Part shown: positions 7,732 through 15,858 of the stretch, piece by piece
Numbering within the stretch: position 1 is the first letter of the stretch
How the letters are laid out: every line of letters starts with the position of its first letter
Assembly: GCF_003671495.1 (NCBI RefSeq)
Contig: NZ_RCHN01000009.1
Coordinates: 62,001-126,000 of the forward strand
Origin: Ketobacter sp.
GTDB lineage: Bacteria; Pseudomonadota; Gammaproteobacteria; Pseudomonadales; Ketobacteraceae
DNA: 64,000 nt
Direction of reading: 5' to 3'
The notes under the pieces: model-generated
Told to the model about the DNA's origin: nothing
The model's input: only the letters and a program-made list of their open reading frames with translations
The model's database searches: none
Made by a program: the position numbers and the translations under genes

Positions 7732-8576
7732 CGCCGGGTCAGCCACTTCCGTAACACGCCCACGCTCGGGTCCCGCTGGCGCACCTGCTGCAGTTTGTTC
7801 ATTTCCGCTTCGATGGCCTGCATGGTCTGGTAGCGCAGCTGCCACTGCATTTCCTTATCGTTTTCCTGCCCGTGAAACGCACTGGTATCAATGGGCTTGC
7901 CGATGGAGAAATAGAATTTTTCCGGGCGCGGCAGGAGGGTGGGCCCAACGCCCTTGCAGAGGGGCATGACCAGCTCGCCACCGCGCAGGGTATTGTGGCG
8001 ATCGTGATCCAGAATCCAGCGCCCCACGGGGTTTTGCATGAAGTCATAGGCATCCCAGACAATGTCCAGGGCATCGTCGGCACCGATGGCGGCGATGGGA
8101 ATGATGGGGTACTGGTACTTCATGGCCATATAGGCGAAGCCGGTGCGGGTTTTCCAGGTGAGTTTGCCTTGCTCGCCTTTGCGCTTGGCCACCTCGCGGC
8201 CGCCGCCGGGATACACCAGGATGTGCTCGCCCTGTTCCATCAGCCGGGAACAGTTTTCTCGCGTGCCCTCTACGGTGCCGGAGCGCTTCAGCAGTGTGCC
8301 CCAGAGCGGCACTTTAAAATGAAAGCTGTCCCCCAGGGCCCGCAGTACGATGCCTTTCTCTTCGTACAGTTTTTCGTACAGCAGCGGGCCGTCCAGCATG
8401 CCGTACAGGGTGTGGTTGCAGACATAGAGCGCCGGTTTCAGTGGGTCCACATGCTCCAGCCCCTGGAATTGCGGGTTGAAATAGAATCGGGCCAGGCGGT
8501 TGGCGGACTTGACTTGATGCAAAGGCGGGGGCGTGAAGCGGGAGGCCCGCTCCAGGGATTTCACGTCGGCGTTCAT
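7728..8576 (-). CDS. Lysophospholipid/diacylglycerol acyltransferase (PlsC superfamily, TMEM68-like)
   Basis: 282 residues. The acyltransferase block NHTLYGMLDGPLL (about residues 53-65) has the catalytic His-Asp pair with wider spacing than the usual NHxxxxD. The later block YPGGGREV replaces the FPEGTR of classic PlsC. Both variants are typical of the TMEM68/DGAT2-related branch rather than of 1-acylglycerol-3-phosphate acyltransferases. It probably acylates a neutral lipid or lysolipid at the inner membrane. AGAGGAAG precedes the ATG. It is followed upstream, on the same strand, by the cNMP-domain gene. Confidence 0.85.
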   Translation of the reverse strand: MNADVKSLERASRFTPPPLHQVKSANRLARFYFNPQFQGLEHVDPLKPALYVCNHTLYGMLDGPLLYEKLYEEKGIVLRALGDSFHFKVPLWGTLLKRSGTVEGTRENCSRLMEQGEHILVYPGGGREVAKRKGEQGKLTWKTRTGFAYMAMKYQYPIIPIAAIGADDALDIVWDAYDFMQNPVGRWILDHDRHNTLRGGELVMPLCKGVGPTLLPRPEKFYFSIGKPIDTSAFHGQENDKEMQWQLRYQTMQAIEAEMNKLQQVRQRDPSVGVLRKWLTRR

Positions 8577-8629
8577 GTTGACTTACTTCCTCTCCGTGTC
8601 GAGCTGAGTCGAACAGACTGCGTGGCCTG

Positions 8630-9421
8630 CTATGCGTTGTGGTTGGCGGTAATCTGTTGGTTCAGGGCGACGATCTGCCGCGCCATGTTCTCCATCAGGC
8701 TCATGCAGATGCGCGGATGAGTCTTGATCATGATTTCAAACTGATGCCGGGGTACCACCATCACCAGGCAGCGGCTATCGGCCACCACGCTGGCGGTGCG
8801 GGGGCTGTTGGTGAGCAGGGACATGGCGCCGAAGATTTCATCTTCCAGCACTTCGCCTACTTTGATGCCCCGTACAAACACTTCGGCGTGGCCTTCCACG
8901 ATGGAGTACACGCTGTCGGATTCGGTGCCTTCCTCGATGATGGTTTCACCGGCGGCGTAGGTCTGGAAGCCCAGGGAGGCTTTGTCGGTGGGGGTGTCCA
9001 GGGAGGCGATCACGGCGGAGTGGCGGGCACATTCCGCCAACAGGTAATCGCCCCACTGGCGGGCTTTTTCGGTATTTTCCATGGCGGCCTGCCACAGGGC
9101 GTCCCGGTCATAGGGGCGCAGCACCACCGGGGATTCGGCGTAGAATTTGGGGCGGGGCATGCCTTCCACCAGCTCCAGGCCGATGATGTCCCCTTCGTCG
9201 TAGTGGAACAGGGTCTTGCCTTCCTGTTCGTGGCCCACGGCGCCCTGCTCAATGTAGAAGGCGCGGTTCTGGTTGCTCTCGGTGGCAAACAGGTCGTCAA
9301 AGGTTTCGTAAGACAGCGCTTCTCCCAACGCTGGTATGTTTTCCATGGCCAGGGAAAGTAATTCTTTACAGTGGTTGTCCGTCTTCTCAAACAGCTCGGT
9401 GAAATTGGACTCTAGGAACAT
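8630..9421 (-). CDS. Tandem cyclic-nucleotide-binding-fold protein without DNA-binding domain
   Basis: 263 residues. The C-terminal half (about 145-250) is a Crp-type cNMP-binding beta-roll with the phosphate-binding region FGAMSLLTNSPRTASV. The Arg is present, but the usual Glu of FGE is Ala. The N-terminal half (about 45-125, FYIEQGAVGHEQEGK to YDRDALW) looks like a second, degenerate copy of the same fold. No helix-turn-helix follows, so it should act as a ligand or protein sensor rather than a transcription factor. It lies 53 bases upstream of the acyltransferase, on the same strand, and may regulate it. Ligand unknown. Confidence 0.82.
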   Translation of the reverse strand: MFLESNFTELFEKTDNHCKELLSLAMENIPALGEALSYETFDDLFATESNQNRAFYIEQGAVGHEQEGKTLFHYDEGDIIGLELVEGMPRPKFYAESPVVLRPYDRDALWQAAMENTEKARQWGDYLLAECARHSAVIASLDTPTDKASLGFQTYAAGETIIEEGTESDSVYSIVEGHAEVFVRGIKVGEVLEDEIFGAMSLLTNSPRTASVVADSRCLVMVVPRHQFEIMIKTHPRICMSLMENMARQIVALNQQITANHNA

Positions 9422-9600
9422 GCAGGTGCCCGCTTCTGTCTACTCGTTAATAGCATGAATTATGCTGCCATCCGGATCTGCGTACGCTCGACTGATTCTT
9501 ACTCTCGACACAACGCATCGCCATCGCGCCCGACTACTAGATTAAGTGTAGCCAAACTTGCGCCATGGCGATGGATTTCGGTCAAGAAATGCTTAAGTGC

Positions 9601-10581
9601 CTATCCCAAAAGCGGTTTGTGTTGATCCGGTTTCAGGCGGGGGCCGAACTGGGTCACTAACTGAGCAGCCGCTTTGGTGGCCAGGCGGCCCGCCTGCTCG
9701 AAACTGTAGCCGTGGGTGAGGCCGTAGAGGAAGGCCCCGGCGAACATGTCCCCGGCGCCGTTGGTGTCCACCGCCTGCACCGGGGTGGCGGGCACCTGCA
9801 GGGTGTCGCTGCCGTCAAACAGCAGGGCGCCCTGTTTGCCCAGGGTGATGGCGAAGCGCTTGCACACCGCTTTGAGGGCGTCGGCGGCGGTTTCGATGCT
9901 GTCTGTGTCGGCCCAGGTGAGGGCTTCCTCCTGGTTGCAGAACAGCAGGTCCACCCCGCCCCCCAGCATTTCCCCCAGGCCATCCTTGAAGAAACGGACC
10001 ATGTTGGGGTCGGAGAAGGTGAGAGCGGTTTTGACCCCGGCCTGCTCGGCGATCTGGCGGGCCTGTATGGCGGCGGCACGGCCACTGGGGGAGGTCACCA
10101 GGTAGCCTTCCAGATACACGTAGTCCGATGCAGCGATGGCGTCCGGGTGCAGCTCTGCCGTGGACACGGTTTCGGAGATGCCCAGGTGGGTGTGCATGGT
10201 GCGCTCAGCATCCGGGGTAATCATGACGATGCATTTGCCGCTGACTCCGGCCTCGCGCTCCTGGTGCAGGTTGGTGTCCACGCCGGCCGCCACCAGGTCC
10301 TGCACATAAAAATCCCCGGCGGCATCGTTGGCGACTTTGCAGGAATAGAAGGTTTTGCCGCCAAAATGACTTACCGCAATGATGGTGTTGGCCGCAGAGC
10401 CGCCACTGGCCATTTTGCCGCTGTGACCGGCCAGGGCTTCGTACAGCGCCTGCTGCTGATCCGTATCCACCAGGGTCATCACCCCTTTGTCGATGTTCAT
10501 CTGGTTCAGGAACGCATCCTCAATGGCGAATTCCATGTCCACCAGGGCGTTGCCGATGGCATATACGTTGTATTTATTCAT
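9601..10581 (-). CDS. PfkB-family carbohydrate/nucleoside kinase, adenosine kinase-like
   Basis: 326 residues. The start MNKYNVYAIGNALVDMEF and the ATP/anion-hole motif DTNGAGDMFAGAFLYG (about residues 260-275), with its catalytic Asp, identify the ribokinase/PfkB family. The N-terminal GNALVDME and GGSAANT motifs match the adenosine kinase-like branch common in bacteria. The expected reaction is ATP-dependent phosphorylation of adenosine or a related sugar at the 5' hydroxyl in the cytoplasm. It is transcribed divergently from mrcB. Exact substrate is not proven by sequence. Confidence 0.9.
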   Translation of the reverse strand: MNKYNVYAIGNALVDMEFAIEDAFLNQMNIDKGVMTLVDTDQQQALYEALAGHSGKMASGGSAANTIIAVSHFGGKTFYSCKVANDAAGDFYVQDLVAAGVDTNLHQEREAGVSGKCIVMITPDAERTMHTHLGISETVSTAELHPDAIAASDYVYLEGYLVTSPSGRAAAIQARQIAEQAGVKTALTFSDPNMVRFFKDGLGEMLGGGVDLLFCNQEEALTWADTDSIETAADALKAVCKRFAITLGKQGALLFDGSDTLQVPATPVQAVDTNGAGDMFAGAFLYGLTHGYSFEQAGRLATKAAAQLVTQFGPRLKPDQHKPLLG

Positions 10582-10707
10582 GATTATGGCTACCTGTTAG
10601 CTGGGCTTCCTTTTACAAGAGCGTATACTACCGGCCTTTTCACAGAAAGCCAGTCGTTGCAAATCCGGTCTCCAGGGCCATAGAACGTTCTCCAGAGGTG
10701 AGTGCAG

Positions 10708-13092
10708 GTGCCAGCCAAGCGCAGTACGCCCCGTTCGGGCGGCAGCCCCAAATCGTCCGCAAAACGCAAGCCACGAAAGTCTCCAGCCCGCCCGGCTGCT
10801 ACCAAAAAGCGTTCCCGTAGCACCGCGCCCCCCCGGCGTCGGTGGGGCGCGCTGGTGTGGAAGCTGGGGTTGGTGTTCGGCCTGTTGGGGCTGTTGGGTG
10901 TGATCTACCTGGACGCCGTGATCACCCATCACTTTGAGGGCAAGCGCTGGTCCATCCCCGCCAAAGTCTATGCCCGGCCCCTGGAATTGTACGACGGCAT
11001 GCCGTTGACGGAGGCCCAGCTGGCCTTCGAGCTCAGCCTGCTGAATTACCGGCATGTATTTGATAGGCCTGTGTCCGGCACCTTTTCCACGGCGGCGGGC
11101 GGTTATGAGATTGTCAGTCGCGGCTTTGATTTCTGGGAGGGGGCGGAACCTTCCCAGCGGGTGCGGTTCCGGCTGCGGGGTGGCCGGGTCACGGATCTGG
11201 ACAGCGGCAGTCAGAGCGCTGCCATCGTGCGTCTGGAACCGCCCTTGATCGGGGGGATTTATCCTGCCCACAACGAAGATCGGGTGCTGGTGAAACTGGA
11301 TCAGGTGCCGCAGCAACTGCTGCAGGCCCTGCTGGCGGTGGAAGACCGGGATTTCTTCGAGCATTTCGGGCTGTCCTTCAAAGGCATCGCGCGGGCGTTT
11401 TACACCAATATCACCGCCGGCGAAGTGCGCCAGGGGGGCAGTACGCTCACCCAGCAACTGGTGAAGAACTTCTACCTGTCCAGCGAGCGCTCCCTGACCC
11501 GTAAAGGGATTGAGGCGGTGATGGCGGTGCTGCTGGATTTCCACTATGCGAAAACCGAGATCCTGGAGGCCTATCTCAATGAGGTCTACCTGGGGCAGGC
11601 GGGCAAACGGGCGATCCACGGGGTGGGTTTGGGCAGCCTGTACTATTTTGGCGTACCGCTGCGGGAATTGACCACGGAGCAGATTGCCCTGCTGGTGGGG
11701 GTCATCAAGGGCCCCAGCTGGTATGACCCCCGCCGCAATCCGGAGCGGGCGCTGGAGCGACGCAATCAGGTGTTGCAGATCATGCTGCAACAGGGCGTGC
11801 TGGATCAGCGGGCCTATGACCAGGTGATCAATAAGCCGCTGGGGGTGATCAAAAAACCGTTGTATGAAGATGCCCGCTACCCCGCGTTCCTGGAATTGAT
11901 GAAGCGCCAGTTGCGCAAGGACTACCGGGATGAGGACCTGCGCAGCGAGGGCCTGCGCATCTTCACCACGCTGGACCCCTGGGCGCAGGAAAGCCTGGAG
12001 CAGGCAGCCCAGCAGCAGATCCGCAACCTGCAGTCGGGGTATGGCAAATCCCTGCAGGAGCTGGAAGTGGCGGGATTGTTCACCTCCAGCAACACCGGCG
12101 AAGTGGTGGCAGTGGTGGGCGGCAAGGCGGTGCGGTATGAGGGTTTCAACCGCGCCCTGGACGCCTATCGCCCTATCGGTTCGCTGGCCAAACCGGCAGT
12201 GTATCTGGCAGCGTTGGAGGGCGGTGCGCACCTGGGCACGCTGTTGCAGGATGAACCGCTGCAGCATGTATTGCCCAATGGCTCAGTGTGGTCGCCGAAA
12301 AACTTTGAGAAAGAGAGCCACGGTGAGGTGCCCATGGTGGTGGCGCTGGCGCAATCCTACAACCAGGCCACGGCCCGGCTGGCGCTGTCCGTGGGGATCG
12401 ACAAGGTGGTGGATGTGATGGCGCGTTTGGGCCTGCAGGACAAACCCCTGCCCCGGGTGCCGGCCCTGTCCCTGGGGGCAGTAAGCCTGTCGCCCTATGA
12501 GGTAACCCGCATGTATCAGACCATCGCCACCGAAGGCTTCGCCACCCCCCTGCGCACCATCCGCTCGGTGCTCACCGCCGAGGGTGAACCACTGCAGCGC
12601 TATGAGTTTGAGGTGGAGCAGCGCTTTAACGCGGCGGACATCTATATGTTGACCTATGCCATGCAGGAAACCGTGCGCAGTGGCACCGGCAAAAGCACCC
12701 AGAAGTGGTTGTCACCGGATCTGCAACTGGCCGGCAAAACCGGCACCAGTGATGAGCAGCGGGACAGTTGGTTTGCCGGTTTCAGCGGCAACTACCTGGG
12801 GGTGGTGTGGATGGGCATCGACAGCAACCAGCCTACGCCACTGACCGGGGCCAGCGGTGCCTTGCCGGTGTGGGCTAACACCATGGCCTCCTTGCCCCAG
12901 GTTCCACTGCAGGCAGCGCAGCCAGAGAACGTGGAGTGGGTCTGGATCGACCCGACCCGCCAGGCCCGCACCTCGGCCCATTGCGACAATGCCTTGTATT
13001 TGCCCCTGCGGAGCGATACCGTGCCGGAGGATAAGGTCTCCTGCAATGCCGGGGGGCGGGTGTTGAACTGGTTTAAACGACTGATACGGTGA
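10708..13092 (+). CDS. mrcB: Bifunctional penicillin-binding protein 1b
   Basis: 794 residues: basic Ser/Arg-rich cytoplasmic tail, one membrane helix (about 50-70) and a UB2H-like domain. The GT51 glycosyltransferase has EDRDFFEH near 211 and GGSTLTQQLVKN near 243. The transpeptidase has SLAK (near 492), SYN (near 549) and KTGT (near 676). It polymerises lipid II and cross-links peptidoglycan in the periplasm. The start is a GTG: 10708 has AGAGG nine bases upstream, whereas GTG 10702 is too close to it. The stop overlaps the next reading frame, which encodes its probable lipoprotein activator. Confidence 0.97.
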   Translation: MPAKRSTPRSGGSPKSSAKRKPRKSPARPAATKKRSRSTAPPRRRWGALVWKLGLVFGLLGLLGVIYLDAVITHHFEGKRWSIPAKVYARPLELYDGMPLTEAQLAFELSLLNYRHVFDRPVSGTFSTAAGGYEIVSRGFDFWEGAEPSQRVRFRLRGGRVTDLDSGSQSAAIVRLEPPLIGGIYPAHNEDRVLVKLDQVPQQLLQALLAVEDRDFFEHFGLSFKGIARAFYTNITAGEVRQGGSTLTQQLVKNFYLSSERSLTRKGIEAVMAVLLDFHYAKTEILEAYLNEVYLGQAGKRAIHGVGLGSLYYFGVPLRELTTEQIALLVGVIKGPSWYDPRRNPERALERRNQVLQIMLQQGVLDQRAYDQVINKPLGVIKKPLYEDARYPAFLELMKRQLRKDYRDEDLRSEGLRIFTTLDPWAQESLEQAAQQQIRNLQSGYGKSLQELEVAGLFTSSNTGEVVAVVGGKAVRYEGFNRALDAYRPIGSLAKPAVYLAALEGGAHLGTLLQDEPLQHVLPNGSVWSPKNFEKESHGEVPMVVALAQSYNQATARLALSVGIDKVVDVMARLGLQDKPLPRVPALSLGAVSLSPYEVTRMYQTIATEGFATPLRTIRSVLTAEGEPLQRYEFEVEQRFNAADIYMLTYAMQETVRSGTGKSTQKWLSPDLQLAGKTGTSDEQRDSWFAGFSGNYLGVVWMGIDSNQPTPLTGASGALPVWANTMASLPQVPLQAAQPENVEWVWIDPTRQARTSAHCDNALYLPLRSDTVPEDKVSCNAGGRVLNWFKRLIR

Positions 13093-13100
13093 TGCTGAGT

Positions 13101-13556
13101 ATGAAAGCGTGGTGTGTGATGTTGCTGGTGTTGTGGGTGAGTGCCTGTGCTGTGCGACCGGTGGACACCGAGATCAGTGATCAGGACCTGATTGAGAGCG
13201 AATCCAGCCTGCTCACCGGGGTGCCCGCCGCCGATAACCTGCTGCAACAGGGAGAGAGCGCCCGCCAGCGGGGGGAATATGGCGTTGCCGTGAATCATCT
13301 GGAGCGGGGTATCCGCATGGCACCGCGCTCACCGGCACTGTATCTGGCCCTGGCCAAAACCCGTCTGGCCATGGGGGAGTACGGCAGCGCAGCGCAGATG
13401 GCCCAGCGCACAGTATCCCTGTTGCCGGCGGCGCCCCGGGGCGCGGAGCAGACGGCCAAGGCGGAGGCCTGGATCGTGATCGCCCAAAGCCGGGAGAAGC
13501 AGGGTGATACTGCCGGCGCCGCCAACGCCCGGGCCAACGCCCAGGCGGTTTGGTAG
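13101..13556 (+). CDS. lpoP: TPR lipoprotein, probable PBP1b activator LpoP
   Basis: 151 residues. The signal peptide ends in the lipobox VSAC, and the rest is a short tetratricopeptide domain (about residues 45-150). In Pseudomonas aeruginosa the mrcB gene is followed by a TPR lipoprotein, LpoP, that activates PBP1b from the outer membrane. The same order and coupling are seen here. Starts at GTG 13089 and ATG 13092 are also in frame and overlap the mrcB stop; ATG 13101 has GGTGA eight bases upstream and gives the best signal peptide. The LpoP assignment is by context and architecture. Confidence 0.82.
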   Translation: MKAWCVMLLVLWVSACAVRPVDTEISDQDLIESESSLLTGVPAADNLLQQGESARQRGEYGVAVNHLERGIRMAPRSPALYLALAKTRLAMGEYGSAAQMAQRTVSLLPAAPRGAEQTAKAEAWIVIAQSREKQGDTAGAANARANAQAVW

Positions 13557-13575
13557 CAGGTCATGTAAGCAAGCC

Positions 13576-15738
13576 TCAGCGGATGGTGAAGCCGCTCTCC
13601 CGACTTGTGTCATAAGGGAACCACTGGGCTGCGTTATAGGCATCGAGGGCGGTCATCACCAGCCGTGCCGGTTGATCCGTAACCCAGGCGCCATAGTCGT
13701 AGGCCGGGGAATCGTTGTAGTTCCGAATGGGGAAATGGGACGGGTTGCCAGGCCCGGACAGCACCGGGTTGATGCCGTAGCGGTGATCGAAGGCCTCGGC
13801 ATACAGATAGCCGGCCACCCCGCCGTGCAAGCCATCGCTGAACTCCGACAGCCCCATCAGTACATTCTTGTCCGCCATGTATTCCAGATGATTGATGGTA
13901 TCGATGCGGTCGATCACCGTTTGCATCACACTCAGGGTGGGATCGTTCAGGTTCACCGGGAACTCCACCCCCAGCACCCATTCCAGCGCGTTCAGGGACT
14001 GCTCCGAGATATAGTCCTCCAGCAGGCCGGACACCAGATTGTTGATGTGCTGGATACTGGGGCGCGGCATCAGGTAAGTCACCAGATTGCGATTGTCCTG
14101 GTACAGGGTATTGGCGTTCACCGCCGCCATGGCCCCCAGGCTGATGCCGCTGAAAGTCAGCTGCTGCGGGTTGATGCGGGTGCGGTCACGGTAATCCTCT
14201 TCGCCCCGCTCGGCAAAAAGGTGGCTCAGCCGCGCACCGACGTAGTAGGCATAAATCATGTCGGAGGCATATTGCAGGTACTGCGGTTCCACCGCTTTCC
14301 AGTTCACCGGATTGAAGTCCCCCAGGCCGAAGATGATCCAGCTGGTTTCAATCCCCAGCAACTCTTCCAGCCATTTCAGGTTGGCCAGGCCGCCGTCGTA
14401 GACCCGGTCCTGGGTATAGGGCGCGGGCACATACAGTTTGATGGCATTGTGGTTGCGCTGGCTGATCAGCTCGTAATACATGTAGTCGAACAGCGTGCCG
14501 CCGGTCTCCAGGGCAGAGATCTCAATGGGGTAGCCGCCGGCCGGGGCCGGGTTGCAGGGCATCACCAGAATCATGGTGGCCTCGGTGCCCGCCGAGCTGG
14601 TTTGCAGCTGGCCGCTCTGGTCCAGGTTCAGGTCGCCACCGGTGAACAGAAAGGGCGGTTTGCCTTGCAGAAAAAACGGCAGGCGCACTTTCAGTTCAAA
14701 CAGGTCCGCATACCGGGATGCATCATCAAACCGGGTGCAGTTGCTGGCCAGCAGGTCCACTTCCAGCACGGAGTCCAATACCGCATCGTTATCCCACTGG
14801 CGAATGAACTCCCTCACCCTGGTCAGGTTGGGGCTCTCTTCCTGGGTGGTGAAGACGGTGAAAGCGGCCACTTCTGAAGGGGCATGCCCGGTGTGTCGCG
14901 TCAGGTAATCGGAGATCAATTCCCAGTGCTCTTGCAGCCGCCCAGTGGCGTTGCCCTGGATGATCTGCTCCATGGCGGCACCTTTCTGCACAGGGTATTG
15001 AAGGCTGCCGAAGGGGGTTTCCAGCATGATCAGGCCATAGGTGGTGGCCGCCTCCAGGCTGTAACCATGATCCGGCGTGATGCGCAGCAGGGCGTCTTTC
15101 TGCAGTTGTTCATCCCGGTGCAACGTGCCCATCACGGGAATGGTCTCCAGGTATCGGGGGGAGTCCGGGCTCAGGTTCACCAGACTGAAACCGGGCCAGT
15201 ACAGGGGGTCGTCTGCCGGGTACCAGACCAGGTCGGTGGCAATGGGAATGTAAATGGCATCGTTGCGCGAGAATCCGTTCATCTGGGCAGCGTCCCGTTT
15301 CACCGCCCGTTCAAACAGGGAATTCCTGAACGGGTAGCCCGCCATATTCAGGCGGCCATCGGCTTTACGTTTCAGGTCGGACGGCCAGGGCCCGCTGAAG
15401 AAAAAGGCGTCGCTGTAGTTCATCAGGGGAATGACCTGATGGCGGGATTTGAAGGTGGCCACCACGGTTTTCTGGCCCAGGGTGCGAACCGTGCAGGTGC
15501 CGAGCCCCTCACAGGCGCCAGCCCAGCCGGTAAACACAAAACCCTCAGCGGGAACCGCTTCCAGCTCCACCAGCCGGTTGTAGCCGCCCTCCAGGCATTG
15601 CTCACCAGGGCCGCAGGGTTCGGCATTGCTGCTCAGTACGGTTACCCGGCCCTGGCCAAGGGTGACCAGTTCAATATTGCAGGCGGAGAGAAAAAACAGA
15701 CAGCAGGCCGCCAGGGCGGCTTTGGCAACGTTCCCCAT
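13576..15738 (-). CDS. Large surface lipoprotein with alpha/beta-hydrolase (VolA/Pla-1/Cef-like lipase)
   Basis: About 720 residues from the ATG at 15738, which has AAGG nine bases upstream; other ATGs in frame extend up to 15777. The lipobox is LSAC, giving a lipidated Cys near 20. Next comes a small Cys-containing beta domain (AVPAEGFVFTGWAGACEG, like bacterial InlB-type repeats). The long C-terminal part contains the nucleophile elbow FSGISLGAM (Ser near 533). Length, lipobox and GxSxG placement fit VolA/Pla-1/Cef-type lipases that sit on the cell surface and release fatty acids from phospholipids. It converges on lpoP with a 19-base gap. Substrate is inferred. Confidence 0.8.
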   Translation of the reverse strand: MGNVAKAALAACCLFFLSACNIELVTLGQGRVTVLSSNAEPCGPGEQCLEGGYNRLVELEAVPAEGFVFTGWAGACEGLGTCTVRTLGQKTVVATFKSRHQVIPLMNYSDAFFFSGPWPSDLKRKADGRLNMAGYPFRNSLFERAVKRDAAQMNGFSRNDAIYIPIATDLVWYPADDPLYWPGFSLVNLSPDSPRYLETIPVMGTLHRDEQLQKDALLRITPDHGYSLEAATTYGLIMLETPFGSLQYPVQKGAAMEQIIQGNATGRLQEHWELISDYLTRHTGHAPSEVAAFTVFTTQEESPNLTRVREFIRQWDNDAVLDSVLEVDLLASNCTRFDDASRYADLFELKVRLPFFLQGKPPFLFTGGDLNLDQSGQLQTSSAGTEATMILVMPCNPAPAGGYPIEISALETGGTLFDYMYYELISQRNHNAIKLYVPAPYTQDRVYDGGLANLKWLEELLGIETSWIIFGLGDFNPVNWKAVEPQYLQYASDMIYAYYVGARLSHLFAERGEEDYRDRTRINPQQLTFSGISLGAMAAVNANTLYQDNRNLVTYLMPRPSIQHINNLVSGLLEDYISEQSLNALEWVLGVEFPVNLNDPTLSVMQTVIDRIDTINHLEYMADKNVLMGLSEFSDGLHGGVAGYLYAEAFDHRYGINPVLSGPGNPSHFPIRNYNDSPAYDYGAWVTDQPARLVMTALDAYNAAQWFPYDTSRESGFTIR

Positions 15739-15793
15739 GATGATCATCCTTGAAGCATTCATTGTTGTTATGCACAAGGTGCCATTATAGGAA

Positions 15794-15809
15794 GCCCCCT
15801 TGCGGGGGC
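15794..15809 (-). terminator. GC hairpin with GCAA tetraloop after deaD
   Basis: On the minus strand the transcript reads GCCCCC, GCAA, GGGGGC and then TTCCTATAAT. The six-base-pair stem with a GNRA-class tetraloop lies 50 bases beyond the deaD stop. The T-run is poor, so intrinsic termination would be weak; a transcript-end stabiliser is an alternative. Confidence 0.45.
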
Positions 15810-15858
15810 AATGGGCTGGTGGCGCCGAATTGTTGTCCTATTGCGACTGATTGTTTTT

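Noticed and set aside
10597..12267. Long open frame antisense to mrcB
   Set aside because: Its composition (His/Gln/Arg-rich, no domain) is that of a shadow frame, and mrcB motifs cover the same DNA.
13504..14877. Long plus-strand frame inside the lipase-like lipoprotein gene
   Set aside because: No recognisable motif; the opposite strand codes a protein with lipobox and GxSxG.
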